This document shows, one piece after another, positions 16,787 through 27,090 of a stretch of DNA of 64,000 bases. Source of the stretch: Paracoccus sp. R12_2. GTDB lineage: Bacteria; Pseudomonadota; Alphaproteobacteria; Rhodobacterales; Rhodobacteraceae. Position 1 is the first letter of the stretch; each line of letters opens with the position of its first letter. The position numbers and the translations under genes are program-made. The DNA is taken from the NCBI RefSeq assembly GCF_017744015.1, contig NZ_JAGHRA010000006.1, forward strand, positions 62,001-126,000. Reading direction: 5' to 3'. The notes under the pieces were generated by a model. It was not told the DNA's origin. It made no database searches and worked only from the letters and a program-made list of their open reading frames with translations.

Positions 16787-17659
16787 ATGTTACGCATGTT
16801 TTTCCTGATCGCGGCGCTGCTGGCGTCCCAGGTCGCCCTCGTCCCGGCCGTCGCGGCGCCGACCGCCAACGCCGATGCTGCGCGCGGCCGTCAGCAAGTT
16901 GTGTCTCAGTTGTGGGACGTGATGGGGATGGATGCGTTGATGCCGTTGCTGCGCGACGAGGCGCTGATCGAGGCAGAATCGATGCGAAGCGAGATGTTCG
17001 CACAGGGGCGCGAGGCCGGATGGCGTGATCGCGTGGCACAGATTCATGATCCCGCGCGCCTTGAGGCCCTGTTTCGTCGTGGCGTGCAGGGGGACCTGTC
17101 CGATCTGCCCGATCCGCAGATCTCGATGGCACTGGATTTCTATCGCACCGCGCTAGGTCAGCGGCTGATCCGGCTGGAGACATCGGCACGGCTTGCGATG
17201 CTTGATCCGGCGGTGGAACAGGACGCCCGCGAGGCGTTCTCGAAAGCGGCCAGCCACAGCGATCCGAGGGTCGAACAGATCGGCCGGCTGATCGAAGATG
17301 CCGATCTGATCGGACCCAATGTTGCCGCTGGGATGAACGCGGCGGTGGCGTTCTCGCAGGGCTTCGCGCAGGCCGGCGGGTTCGACATGGCGATGACAGA
17401 GGAACAGATGCTGGCCGACGCCTGGTCCCAGGAACCCGGCCTGCGGGCCGAGACGCTTGGCTGGATGGAGGCCTATCTGATGCTGGCCTATTCGCCACTG
17501 AGCGATGATGAGCTAGAGCGTTACATCGAATTTGCCGGCTCTGACGCGGGGCAGTCGCTGTCGGCGGTGCTGTTCGCGGGTTTCGATGCGCTGTTTCTGC
17601 AGACCTCTCGCGATCTGGGGACCGCTGCGGCGGCGCAGATGCAGGGGCGCGACCTTTGA
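16787..17659 (+). CDS. Secreted DUF2059 domain protein
   Basis: A 290-residue protein with a signal peptide (MLRMFFLIAALLASQVALV then AVAAP). The C-terminal region, with LDFYRTALGQRL (about 108-119) and YIEFAGSDAGQSL, fits the DUF2059 family, whose function is unknown. The ATG at 16787 was preferred to the in-frame TTG at 16769 because only it places the signal peptide at the N terminus. Its stop overlaps the start of trgB (TTGA), so the two are probably translated together. Confidence 0.75.
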   Translation: MLRMFFLIAALLASQVALVPAVAAPTANADAARGRQQVVSQLWDVMGMDALMPLLRDEALIEAESMRSEMFAQGREAGWRDRVAQIHDPARLEALFRRGVQGDLSDLPDPQISMALDFYRTALGQRLIRLETSARLAMLDPAVEQDAREAFSKAASHSDPRVEQIGRLIEDADLIGPNVAAGMNAAVAFSQGFAQAGGFDMAMTEEQMLADAWSQEPGLRAETLGWMEAYLMLAYSPLSDDELERYIEFAGSDAGQSLSAVLFAGFDALFLQTSRDLGTAAAAQMQGRDL

Positions 17660-18747
17660 GCCGGGCCGTGCGGCTTGCCGGTCCGCTGGCCACCCAGAAG
17701 ATGCTGGCGGCGCTGGGGCTGACGGCCGAGGGGCGGCCCGAGACGGTGCAGGGAACACTGATCGGTGGCCAGCGCGCGGGAATTGACGCGGAAGATTGGC
17801 CCGTATTGCAATCCGATGGGGGCGCGGTGCCGGTGTTGCGGGCGGTTCCGACCCGCGCACTGCGGTTCTATGCCGATGTCATGGGTCTGTCTGTGGTCGA
17901 ACATCCGGACGGTGAGATAATGGGGATTCGTTCCGGGCAGAACGAGGCAGCGCCATGGTCGGATCAGGATTGGCCGGATGATCTGGCTGCGGCGATCGCG
18001 CGCGAGATCGTGTCACTGCAGGATCTTCTGCCTGCGCCACAGATCGCCGCGCGGCTGCCGATGATCGCGGTCTGGGCTGAAAGCCGTCTGCGGGCGGCGG
18101 AGGGGCCGCGTTCGGGCGGCAGCCTGGTTGCGCCGCGCATGGCCGACGATCTGCGGTTGATCGAACGTCGCCAGCCCTATGCGGGGTTCTTTGCCGTGGA
18201 TGTCTGGGATCTGTCGCATCGCACCCATGCGGGCGGGTTCACGCCTGCCGTCACGCGCGAAGGGTTCGTGATGGGGGACGCCGTCGTCGTGCTGCCCTGG
18301 GATCCCGTGCGCGACCGTTTGCTGGTGATCGAACAGTTCCGCGTCGGCCCGGCGCTGCGCCACGATCCCCAGCCCTGGCTGCTGGAACCGATCGCGGGTC
18401 GTATCGACGCGAGCGAAACCGTCGTGGATGCGGCCCGGCGCGAGGCGCTGGAAGAGGCGGATCTGCGGCTTGGTCGTCTGTTTCCGGCGGTCCATCACTA
18501 TCCCAGTCCGGGCGCGGTGACGGAGTTTCTGTATCTGTATGTCGGCATTGCCGATCTGCCGGACGGTTCTGCGGGTGTGAACGGGCTTGATGCCGAGGTC
18601 GAGGATATTCGCGGCCATCTGGTCGATCGGGCCGATCTGTCCGCGATGGTCCGGGATGGTCATATCACCAACGGACCGCTGGCGATGCTTTCGCTTTGGC
18701 TGGACCGGCAGCACCGGGATCTGCTGAAGGACTTGTCGACTTCGTGA
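17656..18747 (+). CDS. trgB: Nudix hydrolase TrgB-type (ADP-ribose pyrophosphatase-like)
   Basis: The 363-residue protein has an N-terminal gamma-glutamylcyclotransferase-like part (about 1-150) and a C-terminal Nudix domain. The Nudix box spans 248-270, with G248, E254, R262-E263 and E266-E267; the usual late glycine is replaced. Nearby GRLFPAVHHYPSPGAVTEF is typical of ADP-ribose hydrolases. The architecture and the cysK gene downstream match trgB of the Rhodobacter tellurite-resistance locus; trgA is not seen here. The start is TTG 17656, overlapping the preceding stop; GTG 17668 is an alternative. Confidence 0.8.
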   Translation: MSRAVRLAGPLATQKMLAALGLTAEGRPETVQGTLIGGQRAGIDAEDWPVLQSDGGAVPVLRAVPTRALRFYADVMGLSVVEHPDGEIMGIRSGQNEAAPWSDQDWPDDLAAAIAREIVSLQDLLPAPQIAARLPMIAVWAESRLRAAEGPRSGGSLVAPRMADDLRLIERRQPYAGFFAVDVWDLSHRTHAGGFTPAVTREGFVMGDAVVVLPWDPVRDRLLVIEQFRVGPALRHDPQPWLLEPIAGRIDASETVVDAARREALEEADLRLGRLFPAVHHYPSPGAVTEFLYLYVGIADLPDGSAGVNGLDAEVEDIRGHLVDRADLSAMVRDGHITNGPLAMLSLWLDRQHRDLLKDLSTS

Positions 18748-18841
18748 CGCGGCCCCGCAGGCGGCGCGGGGTTGCCCAATGATGGCCGCCATGTGTAGGT
18801 ATTCCGAACATTGAACCCGTCCCCACAGAAGGTCGATCGCC

Positions 18842-19873
18842 ATGCGAATCTGTTCTGATCTGTCCGATGCGATCGGCAACACGCCACTGATCCGCCTGAA
18901 CCGCGCCAGCGAAGAGACCGGCTGTGAAATTCTGGGCAAGGCGGAGTTCCTGAATCCCGGGCAATCGGTCAAGGATCGCGCAGCACTTTACATCATCCGC
19001 GACGCCGTGGCGCGCGGTGAACTGAAGCCCGGCGGCACCATTGTCGAGGGCACGGCCGGCAACACCGGGATCGGGCTGGCGCTGGTCGGCGCGTCGCTGG
19101 GGTTTCGCAGCGTCATCGTGATCCCGGAAACGCAGAGCCAGGAAAAAAAGGACATGCTGCGTCTTGCCGGAGCGACGCTGGTCGAGGTGCCTGCGGCGCC
19201 CTATCGCAACCCCAACAACTATGTCCGCTATTCCGGACGTCTGGCCGAGGCGCTGGCGAAGACCGAACCCAACGGTGCGATCTGGGCGAACCAGTTCGAC
19301 AACACCGCCAACCGCCAGGCGCATCTGGAAACCACCGGCCCCGAGATCTGGGACCAGACCGCCGGCAAGGTGGACGGGTTTACCTGCGCGGTCGGCTCGG
19401 GCGGCACATTGGCGGGCGTGGCGATGGCGCTGCAGCCGCGCGGGGTCAAGATCGGCCTGGCCGACCCCGAGGGTGCGGCGCTTTACAGCTTTTACACGAC
19501 CGGAGAGTTCGACAGCCCCGGCAGTTCGATTACCGAGGGGATCGGGCAGGGCCGGATCACCGCCAATCTGGAAGGCTTCACGCCGGACATGGCATGGCGC
19601 ATTCCCGACAGCGAGGCGTTGCCGATCGTGTTCGATCTGCTGGAACACGAGGGGCTGTGCCTTGGCGGATCGTCGGGGATCAATGTCGCCGGTGCGATCC
19701 GGATGGCGCGCGAGATGGGGCCGGGCCACACCATCGTCACGATCCTGTGCGACTACGGCAATCGCTATCAGACCAAGCTGTTCAATCCCGAATTCCTGCG
19801 TGCCAAGGGGCTGCCTGTTCCGGGCTGGATGACCGGCGCTGCGCCCGAGCTGCCCGAGGTCTTCGAAGACTAG
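18842..19873 (+). CDS. cysK: Cysteine synthase A (O-acetylserine sulfhydrylase)
   Basis: A PLP enzyme making cysteine from O-acetylserine and sulfide. In the 343-residue protein the PLP lysine lies in NPGQSVKDRAALYI and the phosphate loop in GTAGNTGIGLA; GSGGTLAGVA and GLCLGGSSGINVAGA close the cofactor site. It follows trgB after 94 bases. In Rhodobacter, cysK contributes to tellurite resistance with trgAB, so a joint role in thiol or metalloid stress is plausible. Confidence 0.93.
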   Translation: MRICSDLSDAIGNTPLIRLNRASEETGCEILGKAEFLNPGQSVKDRAALYIIRDAVARGELKPGGTIVEGTAGNTGIGLALVGASLGFRSVIVIPETQSQEKKDMLRLAGATLVEVPAAPYRNPNNYVRYSGRLAEALAKTEPNGAIWANQFDNTANRQAHLETTGPEIWDQTAGKVDGFTCAVGSGGTLAGVAMALQPRGVKIGLADPEGAALYSFYTTGEFDSPGSSITEGIGQGRITANLEGFTPDMAWRIPDSEALPIVFDLLEHEGLCLGGSSGINVAGAIRMAREMGPGHTIVTILCDYGNRYQTKLFNPEFLRAKGLPVPGWMTGAAPELPEVFED

Positions 19874-19886
19874 AAAGGACCAATGC

Positions 19887-22403
19887 ATGTCGCGCGCATT
19901 GCTTGCCGTCTGGTTGACGGTTCTGTTTCTGGTTGCTTCGCCGCTGGCGGCTCAGGTCGAAGGCGGACCGGACTATGCGGCATGGGAGAGGCTCGCCACC
20001 CAGGCCGAGGATCTGACGGGGGGCGACGAGGCGACGGACGAGCAGTTGGCGACCACCCGTGCCGCGGTCGTGGAATGGCGCAGCCGGTTTCAGCAGGCAC
20101 AGAACACCAATTCGGGCCGGATCTCGACCGTCAAGGAACAGCTGGACGCCCTGGGACCGGCACCGGCCGAGGGCGAAAGCGAGGATGAGGACGTCGCCGC
20201 GCGGCGCAGCGAATTGCAGGGACAGCTTTCGACACTGCAGGCCCCGCGGCTGAAGGCGGTCGAGGCTTTCAGCCGCGCCGATGCGCTGGTCAAGCAGATC
20301 GACGAGATCACCAACGCCCGGCAGGCGATCGAACTTGCCACGCTGTCGCCATCGCCGCTTGCCCCGTCAAGCTGGGGCGTGGCGATGACCGATGCACTGA
20401 AACTGAGCGAAGGGATCGGCGGCGAGATCGGGCAGCTGACCGACAGCGAGGTTTGGCCCCGGCTGCGTCCCCGACTGCCGCAGGCGGTTGCCTATCTGGT
20501 CGTTGCGCTGGTCCTGCTGACCTATGGCCGTTCATGGGTGCAGTCGCTGCCATCGCGCATGTCTGCGCGCGCGTCCGAACATTCGCGTGCGGTGGTGGCG
20601 TTCATCGTGTCGCTGGGGCAGATCGTTCTGCCGATGGTCGGGCTTTATCTGGCCATCCGCGCGATCAAGGCCACCGGTCTGCCGGGCGAATGGACGCTGC
20701 CGTTTCTGGATGCGCTGCCTGCCGCGGGGGTGATCCTGTTCGGTGGTGGCTGGCTGGCGCGGCAACTGTTCCCGGCCAGGGCGATCAACTACGAAACCCT
20801 GAACATGGAAGACCGGCCGCGGCAGCGGGCACGGCGGATGACGACATCGCTGGCTGCCGTGTTTGCAATCCATCACGTTCTGTCCCGCGGCGTCCTGCCG
20901 CTTTCGGGTATCTACGAGCGGATCGGCGATCCGGTCATGCGGGTGCCGCTGGAGATCAATCAGGGGGCGGTCTCGGTCTGGCACTATGTGTTGCTTGTCG
21001 TCGCGGCGGTGGCGTTGTTCCGGTTGGGCAAGGCGCTCCGCACGCTGAAACACGGCGGTGCGGGGGCCAATCAGACCTATCGCCACAAGACCCTGTCCGT
21101 GGCGGGTCTGCTGACCCGGATCGTCGTCGTGGTGGCTGTGCTGATCGGCGCGATGGGGTTCATCAACCTTGCGAACATGCTGGTCTGGCCCTGGACGCTG
21201 ACCCTTGCGCTGATCGGCCTGTTGGTCCTGCTTCAGGATTTCATCGCCGACTTCTTCAACATGGTGAAGCGCGGCGAAGAGGGCGCGCGTGAGGGGCTGG
21301 GCCCGCTGCTGATCGGCTTTGCGCTGGTGATCCTGTCGATTCCGCTCTTCATGGTGATCTGGGGCGCGCGGCGCACCGATCTGGCCGAATACTGGGGCAC
21401 GTTCGAACGCGGCTTCAGCGTCAGTGGCATCACCATCTCGCCGGGTGGTGTGCTGGCGTTCCTGCTGGTTTTCGGCATCGGCTACATGGTGACACGGGGC
21501 GTGCAGGGCGCCTTGCGCAGTTCGGTTCTGCCCAAGACGCGGCTGGACGCGGGCGGGCAGAACGCGGTCGTGTCGGGGCTTGGATATGTGGGGATCTTTC
21601 TGGCGGGGCTGCTGGCGATCACCTCGGCGGGGATCGACCTGTCGTCGCTGGCCTTCATTGCCGGTGCGCTGGGTGTCGGCATCGGCTTTGGCATGCAGAA
21701 CATCGTCTCGAACTTCGTTTCGGGCATCATCCTGCTGATCGAACGCCCGATCAGTGTAGGCGACTGGATCAGCGCAGGCGGTCAGCAGGGCATCGTCAAG
21801 CGCATCTCGGTCCGTTCAACACAGGTGGAAACCTTCGACAAGACCGAGGTGATCGTTCCCAACAGCGATCTGATCAGCCAGCCGGTCACCAACTGGACCC
21901 GCCACAACCAGACCGGCCGGATCATCATTCCGATCGGCGTGGCCTATGGGTCGGATACCCGCAAGGTGGAACGCATCCTGACCGAGATCATCGAAGACCA
22001 GCCGATCGTGACCATCGACCCGCCTCCCGCGGTGCTGTTCCGCGGTTTCGGCGCGGACAGCCTTGATTTCGAGATCCGCGCAGTCCTGTCGGACGTGACC
22101 GCAGGCCTGGGCGTCACCTCCGAAGTCTGTCACCAGATCGCCGAGAGGTTCGCGGCCGAGGGGATCGAGATCCCGTTCGCTCAGCGTGATATCTGGCTGC
22201 GCAATCCCGAAGCTTTGCGCGGCGAAAAGGCCGAGCCGAAGCCCGGACCGGAGGACGATGCCGAAAACCAGCCGGTTGCGTTCGAGAAGCGGCCTGCCGG
22301 CCCGCCCGCCACCGTGAAAGATCCGCGGATCGCCTTCGACGACGCGGATGGCGGCGATGCGGGGCCCGACAGTGGCGGCGGTGAAAGTGGCGGGGACCGG
22401 TAG
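19887..22403 (+). CDS. Large MscS-family mechanosensitive channel with DUF3772 domain
   Basis: The 838-residue protein has a signal peptide ending near SPLAAQ, a periplasmic alpha-helical part with DUF3772, about ten transmembrane helices, and a C-terminal MscS pore and beta domain. The pore helix is LSSLAFIAGALGVGIGFGMQ (residues 589-608), followed by the family motif ERPISVGDW and PNSDLISQPVTNWT. The tail after about 770 is acidic and proline-rich and probably disordered. It opens under membrane tension and protects against osmotic downshock. It is 13 bases after cysK. Confidence 0.9.
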   Translation: MSRALLAVWLTVLFLVASPLAAQVEGGPDYAAWERLATQAEDLTGGDEATDEQLATTRAAVVEWRSRFQQAQNTNSGRISTVKEQLDALGPAPAEGESEDEDVAARRSELQGQLSTLQAPRLKAVEAFSRADALVKQIDEITNARQAIELATLSPSPLAPSSWGVAMTDALKLSEGIGGEIGQLTDSEVWPRLRPRLPQAVAYLVVALVLLTYGRSWVQSLPSRMSARASEHSRAVVAFIVSLGQIVLPMVGLYLAIRAIKATGLPGEWTLPFLDALPAAGVILFGGGWLARQLFPARAINYETLNMEDRPRQRARRMTTSLAAVFAIHHVLSRGVLPLSGIYERIGDPVMRVPLEINQGAVSVWHYVLLVVAAVALFRLGKALRTLKHGGAGANQTYRHKTLSVAGLLTRIVVVVAVLIGAMGFINLANMLVWPWTLTLALIGLLVLLQDFIADFFNMVKRGEEGAREGLGPLLIGFALVILSIPLFMVIWGARRTDLAEYWGTFERGFSVSGITISPGGVLAFLLVFGIGYMVTRGVQGALRSSVLPKTRLDAGGQNAVVSGLGYVGIFLAGLLAITSAGIDLSSLAFIAGALGVGIGFGMQNIVSNFVSGIILLIERPISVGDWISAGGQQGIVKRISVRSTQVETFDKTEVIVPNSDLISQPVTNWTRHNQTGRIIIPIGVAYGSDTRKVERILTEIIEDQPIVTIDPPPAVLFRGFGADSLDFEIRAVLSDVTAGLGVTSEVCHQIAERFAAEGIEIPFAQRDIWLRNPEALRGEKAEPKPGPEDDAENQPVAFEKRPAGPPATVKDPRIAFDDADGGDAGPDSGGGESGGDR

Positions 22404-22436
22404 GCCGGTCCCGCGATTTTTCGCGAGCCCGAGGGG

Positions 22437-22949
22437 TCAGCGCCCCCGTGTCAGCCCCTCGATCGCGCGGGGCGGCACCGGACGGGTGACAAGATAGCTT
22501 TTGCGCTTTTCGTAGAATGCGTTTCCGCCGGTCACCAGAACATAGTGCATGTTGTCATAGGGGAAGCTGTAGCCCGCCGTGTGAAAGAAGGTGGCGTTGG
22601 CGACCAGTGGATGACGCTCTCCGCGCATGACGGCGGTCGCCGCCTCGCGGACCAGCGGCACGGAACGGTCGTTCATCTCACGGCGCATCACGCCCGGCGC
22701 GAACTGGTTTTTCTGGCCGACGACGCCGCAGACCGTATCAGGAAACTGTGGCGATCTGACGCGGTTCATCACCACGCTGCCGACGGCGATCATGCCGTCC
22801 CGGCTTGATCGGTTGGATTCGAAATACATCGCCCGTTGCATGCATTCGACTTCGGAATGCCGCCCCGGCATGCCGCAGCCTGTCAGCACGGTGGTGGCGA
22901 CGCAGCCAAGCAGCACGGCGCTGCGCAGCGCAGGATATGGAAAACTCAT
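22437..22949 (-). CDS. Cell wall hydrolase, SleB/Hydrolase_2 family lipoprotein
   Basis: The 170-residue protein has a lipoprotein signal with lipobox LTGC (Cys25). The mature part carries the SleB fold marks MQRAMYFESNRSSRDGMIAV with the probable catalytic Glu44, VVMNRVRSPQFPDTVCGVV and KNQFAPG. Such enzymes cut peptidoglycan cross-links or glycan strands; here it would be anchored in an envelope membrane. It is convergent with the MscS gene and a single-gene unit. Confidence 0.85.
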   Translation of the reverse strand: MSFPYPALRSAVLLGCVATTVLTGCGMPGRHSEVECMQRAMYFESNRSSRDGMIAVGSVVMNRVRSPQFPDTVCGVVGQKNQFAPGVMRREMNDRSVPLVREAATAVMRGERHPLVANATFFHTAGYSFPYDNMHYVLVTGGNAFYEKRKSYLVTRPVPPRAIEGLTRGR

Positions 22950-23049
22950 CTGCCCGTCCCTTCCGCCGTTCGCGGATTATCGGTTATCTATGTGTATTGG
23001 ATAGCAAGCCGGGACATGGCGCATCAACCGCCTATTTGGGTGCCAGCGC

Positions 23050-24153
23050 TCAGGCCGCCAGCGACGAGGGCGGGGCGGGCGGTGCATCGTCGCTGCTGCC
23101 GTCATCGGGCAAGCCTTCGCGCGACAGCAGGACCGCGACCGGCCTCAGCCACGGGATATGCGCGCAGACGATCATCAGCGCGACCATGATCGGCACCGCC
23201 AGGAACATACCCGGCACCCCCCATACGGCACCCCAGAACGCGAGGCTGAGGATGATGCCGAAGCTGGACAGCCGCAGCGTCTGACCCAGAAGCATCGGGT
23301 CCAGCACATTGCCGATGATGAACTGCACCAGAGTGCAGGCGACCGCGACCAGCAAGGTCAGCGTGGTATCGCCGCTCAGGACAAAGGCCAGGATCGCGGT
23401 GATGACGGTGGCGATGATCGAGCCGACCGACGGGATGAAGTTGAGGATGAAGGTCAGCAGCGCGACAGCGCCAGCAAGCTCCAGCCCCGAGAACCGAAAA
23501 ATCGCCCATACCGCGCTGGCCGTGACCGCGCTGACCGCTGTCTTGACCACAAGATAGCGGTTCACCCTGTGCATGATCGACGCGATGATCCTGCGAACCT
23601 GCAACGCCTTTTCGGGATCGCCCGTCAGACGTTCGATCTTGGTGGGGAACCAGACCTGTTCGGCGAACATGAAGCCCACGAACAGGATCACCAGCACGCT
23701 GCCCGACAGCAGTCCGGATGCCTGCCCGGCAAGCGATCTGATCCAGCCGGTGATGTTGAAATTGGCAATCGCCGTCAGGATCCGTTCCTGGACCTCGGGG
23801 CCCAGGCGTTCGGTCAGGCTGGGCAATGCGGCCTGCGCCTGTTCGGCGTAGGTGATCGAGATGATGACCACTTCGTTGATCTGCGTGACGATGGTCGTGG
23901 ACAGCCATAGCAAGGCCAGCGTGATGCCGATCAGCGCCAGCGTCGTGCCCAGCCATTTCGGTACCTTCAGTCGTGACGAGATGGCAAAGATCGCGTCCGA
24001 TGTCAGAGAGAACAGGATGATCGCGATGGCCAGCGAGATCAGGATGAAGCGCGCCTGAACCAGCATGAACAGCAGCAGTCCAAAGGCGATAAGTCCGAGA
24101 AACCCGGTCTGAAGTCGCTCACGCAGTACCGCCTCGCCCGAACTCTGGTCCAA
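23050..24153 (-). CDS. AI-2E family transporter
   Basis: A 367-residue membrane protein with about eight helices in the AI-2E (TqsA/PerM) pattern: paired N-terminal helices, a soluble stretch (about 70-150), and C-terminal helices containing FILNFIPSVGSIIATVITAI and GNVLDPMLLGQTLRLS. Members export autoinducer-2 or act as Na+/H+ antiporters; the substrate cannot be told. It is preceded by gyrA on the same strand with a 70-base gap. Confidence 0.87.
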   Translation of the reverse strand: MDQSSGEAVLRERLQTGFLGLIAFGLLLFMLVQARFILISLAIAIILFSLTSDAIFAISSRLKVPKWLGTTLALIGITLALLWLSTTIVTQINEVVIISITYAEQAQAALPSLTERLGPEVQERILTAIANFNITGWIRSLAGQASGLLSGSVLVILFVGFMFAEQVWFPTKIERLTGDPEKALQVRRIIASIMHRVNRYLVVKTAVSAVTASAVWAIFRFSGLELAGAVALLTFILNFIPSVGSIIATVITAILAFVLSGDTTLTLLVAVACTLVQFIIGNVLDPMLLGQTLRLSSFGIILSLAFWGAVWGVPGMFLAVPIMVALMIVCAHIPWLRPVAVLLSREGLPDDGSSDDAPPAPPSSLAA

Positions 24154-24223
24154 TCCGTTCCCCGTTCTTCACGTCATCCCGGTGGTCGGCATGGCCCGCT
24201 GGCCCGCCGACCGCAGGGATATC

Positions 24224-26998
24224 CTAGTCGCTCGCCTCGTCGTCGTCTCCGATTTCGGCATCACCCTGTTCGGCGATCCGTGCGACCGACACGACGACCT
24301 CGCCTGTGGCAGTGTTGAACACACGCACGCCGCCGGCGCTGCGCGACCGGAAGCTGATCCCTTCCACCGGCACCCGGATCGATTGTCCCGTCGATGTCGC
24401 CAGCATGATCTGGTCGTCCGTTTCGACCGGGAAGCTTGCGACCAGAGCGCCGCCGCGCATCGCCTTGTCCATCGCCATCACGCCCTGACCGCCGCGCCCG
24501 CGCACCGGGTAGCCATGGCTGGAACTGATCTTGCCCGCGCCTTTCGCGGTGATGGTCAGGATCAGATCCTCGGCCGCCGACATCTGCGCATAGCGTTCCT
24601 GGGTGATGCTGCCTTCCGCAACGGCCTCTTCGTCCTCGTCGGGCTCGGCGCCATCGTCCAGCGCGCCCGCCACGGCCCGACGCATCTTGAGATAGGCGAC
24701 GCGTTCCGCCGGATCTGATTCGAAATGCCTTATCACCGACATGCTGACGACATGATCGCCCTGTGTCAGGCGGATGCCGCGTACGCCGGTCGAATCGCGG
24801 CCCTTGAAGACCCGGACCGCCGTCGTCGGAAAGCGGATCGCACGACCACCCGAGGTTACCAGCATCACATCGTCATCCTCGGTCGCCATACGCACGCCCA
24901 CAAGGCTGACGCCTTCGGGCAGTTTCATGGCGATCTTGCCGTTGGACTTGACATTGGTGAAGTCCGACAGCGCATTCCGCCGCACATCGCCCTGATCTGT
25001 CGCGAAAATGACCTGATATCTGTCCCATTCCGCCTCGGGTGCATCCATGGGCAGCAATGCCGCGATCGACACGCCCGGTTCGATCGGCAGGATGTTGACG
25101 ATCGCCTTGCCTTTGGATGTGCGCCCGCCAAGCGGCAGTCGCCAGGTCTTCATGCGATAGACCATGCCGTCGGTGGTGAAGAACAGCAGTTCGGTATGGG
25201 TGTTGGCGACGAACAGCGTGGTCACCACGTCGTCTTCCTTGGTGGCCATGCCGGACAGGCCCTTGCCGCCGCGCCGTTGCGACCGGAATTCGGCCAGCGC
25301 GGTCCGCTTGATATAGCCGCCCGAGGTGATCGTGACGACCATGTCTTCACGCTCGATCAGATCCTCGTCCAGCATGTCGCCGGACCATTCGGTGATCTCG
25401 GTGCGACGCGGGACGGCGAAAAGATCCTTCACCTCGCGCAACTCGTCACTGATGATCGCCATGATCCGTTCGCGCGAGGCCAGGATGGCAAGATAATCGC
25501 GGATCGCCTCGGCCAGCGACTGCAATTCGTCCGTGACTTCCTTGACGCCGATCTGCGTCAGGCGCTGCAGGCGCAAGTCCAAAATGGCGCGGGCCTGGGT
25601 TTCGGACAGGTTATAGGTGCCGTCCTCGTTCACCGGGTGCCGAGGATCGTCGATCAGGCGCAGGTATTCGACGATGGCTTGTGCGGGCCAGCGACGCTGC
25701 ATCAGGCGTTCGCGTGCCTCGGCGGCGTCGGCGCTGCTGCGGATCGTCGCGACGACTTCGTCCACGTTGCTGACCGCGACGGCGAGGCCGCACAGAACAT
25801 GGCTGCGTTCGCGTGCCTTGCGCAACTCGTGCGCCGTCCGGCGGGCTACCACCTCTTCGCGAAAGCTGATGAAGTGGGTCAGAAAGTCGCGCAGTGGCAG
25901 TTGTTCCGGCTTGCCACCGTTCAGCGCCAGCATGTTGCAGCCGAAGGTGGTCTGCATCTGGGTAAATCGGAACAGCTGGTTCAGCACCACGTCCGGTGTC
26001 GCGTCGCGTTTCAGTTCGACGACGACGCGCACGCCCTGGCGGTCGGATTCGTCCTGCACGCTGGCAATGCCTTCGATCCGCTTTTCCTTGGCCAGTTCCG
26101 CGATCCGTTCGATCATGCTGGATTTGTTGACCTGATAGGGGATCTCGTCGATGACGATGGCGAAACGGTCCTTGCGCGGCTCCTCGATATGGGTGCGAGA
26201 TCGGATGATGACGCTGCCGCGGCCTTCAAGATAGGCCTTGCGCGCGCCGGACCGGCCCAGGATCATCGCGCCGGTCGGAAAGTCTGGGCCGGGAATGATC
26301 TCCATGATCCGTTCGGTCGGCAGGTCGGGATCTTCGATCAGCGCCAGCGTGGCATCCACGACCTCGCCCAGATTATGCGGCGGGATATTGGTAGCCATGC
26401 CGACGGCGATGCCGCCAGCGCCGTTGACCAGCATGTTCGGGAACCGCGCCGGCAGCACGGTCGGCTCGCTGTCCTTGCCGTCGTAATTGTCCTGAAAATC
26501 GACCGTTTCCTTGTCGATATCGGCCATCAGGAAGTTCGCCGGCTTGTCCATGCGCACTTCGGTATAGCGCATCGCCGCGGGCGGGTCGCCGTCCATCGAG
26601 CCGAAATTGCCCTGGCCGTCCAGCAGCGGCAGCGACATGGAAAAATCCTGCGCCATCCGCACCAGCGCGTCATAGATCGCGGCGTCGCCATGCGGGTGAT
26701 ACTTGCCCATCACGTCGCCGACCGGACGGGCCGATTTGCGATAGGGCTTGTCGGCGGTGTTGCCGGTCTCGTTCATCGCATACAGGATGCGGCGATGGAC
26801 GGGTTTCAGACCGTCGCGAAGATCGGGGATCGCACGGCTGACGATCACCGACATCGCATAGTCCAGATACGATGTCCGCATCTCGGACGAAATGTCGATC
26901 ACCGGCCCGTCATGGGCCATCACGACGCGCTCGGTCGCGCCGTTCTCATCGCCCGAGTCGGGGGTTTCCGGAAGATCGTCTTCGGGGGTGTCGGCCAC
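24224..26998 (-). CDS. gyrA: DNA gyrase subunit A
   Basis: GyrA is the breakage-reunion subunit of the type II topoisomerase that adds negative supercoils. The 924-residue protein has the winged-helix domain with catalytic Tyr145 in [10 protein letters not shown], the coiled-coil tower, and a C-terminal beta-pinwheel with the GyrA box QRRGGKG. The quinolone-determining region reads [13 protein letters not shown]; the position equal to E. coli Ser83 is Ala106 and that equal to Asp87 is Asp110. The C terminus is acidic. The N terminus is about 20 residues longer than in E. coli. Confidence 0.97.
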   Translation of the reverse strand: MADTPEDDLPETPDSGDENGATERVVMAHDGPVIDISSEMRTSYLDYAMSVIVSRAIPDLRDGLKPVHRRILYAMNETGNTADKPYRKSARPVGDVMGKYHPHGDAAIYDALVRMAQDFSMSLPLLDGQGNFGSMDGDPPAAMRYTEVRMDKPANFLMADIDKETVDFQDNYDGKDSEPTVLPARFPNMLVNGAGGIAVGMATNIPPHNLGEVVDATLALIEDPDLPTERIMEIIPGPDFPTGAMILGRSGARKAYLEGRGSVIIRSRTHIEEPRKDRFAIVIDEIPYQVNKSSMIERIAELAKEKRIEGIASVQDESDRQGVRVVVELKRDATPDVVLNQLFRFTQMQTTFGCNMLALNGGKPEQLPLRDFLTHFISFREEVVARRTAHELRKARERSHVLCGLAVAVSNVDEVVATIRSSADAAEARERLMQRRWPAQAIVEYLRLIDDPRHPVNEDGTYNLSETQARAILDLRLQRLTQIGVKEVTDELQSLAEAIRDYLAILASRERIMAIISDELREVKDLFAVPRRTEITEWSGDMLDEDLIEREDMVVTITSGGYIKRTALAEFRSQRRGGKGLSGMATKEDDVVTTLFVANTHTELLFFTTDGMVYRMKTWRLPLGGRTSKGKAIVNILPIEPGVSIAALLPMDAPEAEWDRYQVIFATDQGDVRRNALSDFTNVKSNGKIAMKLPEGVSLVGVRMATEDDDVMLVTSGGRAIRFPTTAVRVFKGRDSTGVRGIRLTQGDHVVSMSVIRHFESDPAERVAYLKMRRAVAGALDDGAEPDEDEEAVAEGSITQERYAQMSAAEDLILTITAKGAGKISSSHGYPVRGRGGQGVMAMDKAMRGGALVASFPVETDDQIMLATSTGQSIRVPVEGISFRSRSAGGVRVFNTATGEVVVSVARIAEQGDAEIGDDDEASD

Positions 26999-27090
26999 GG
27001 GAATTCCTCAACATCTTGTTGGGTTTCGGTATAGCCGACACGGATGCTGGGGGCAATCTTGCCCGGGCCTTTTTGCGGCCGGACGCGGGC

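Noticed and set aside
22412..22425. CGCGA/TCGCG hairpin after the MscS gene
   Set aside because: The stem is only five base pairs and the T-rich stretch lies in the loop, so terminator function is not supported.
24725..27034. 769-codon plus-strand frame opposite gyrA
   Set aside because: gyrA is certain on the other strand and the frame shows no domain.
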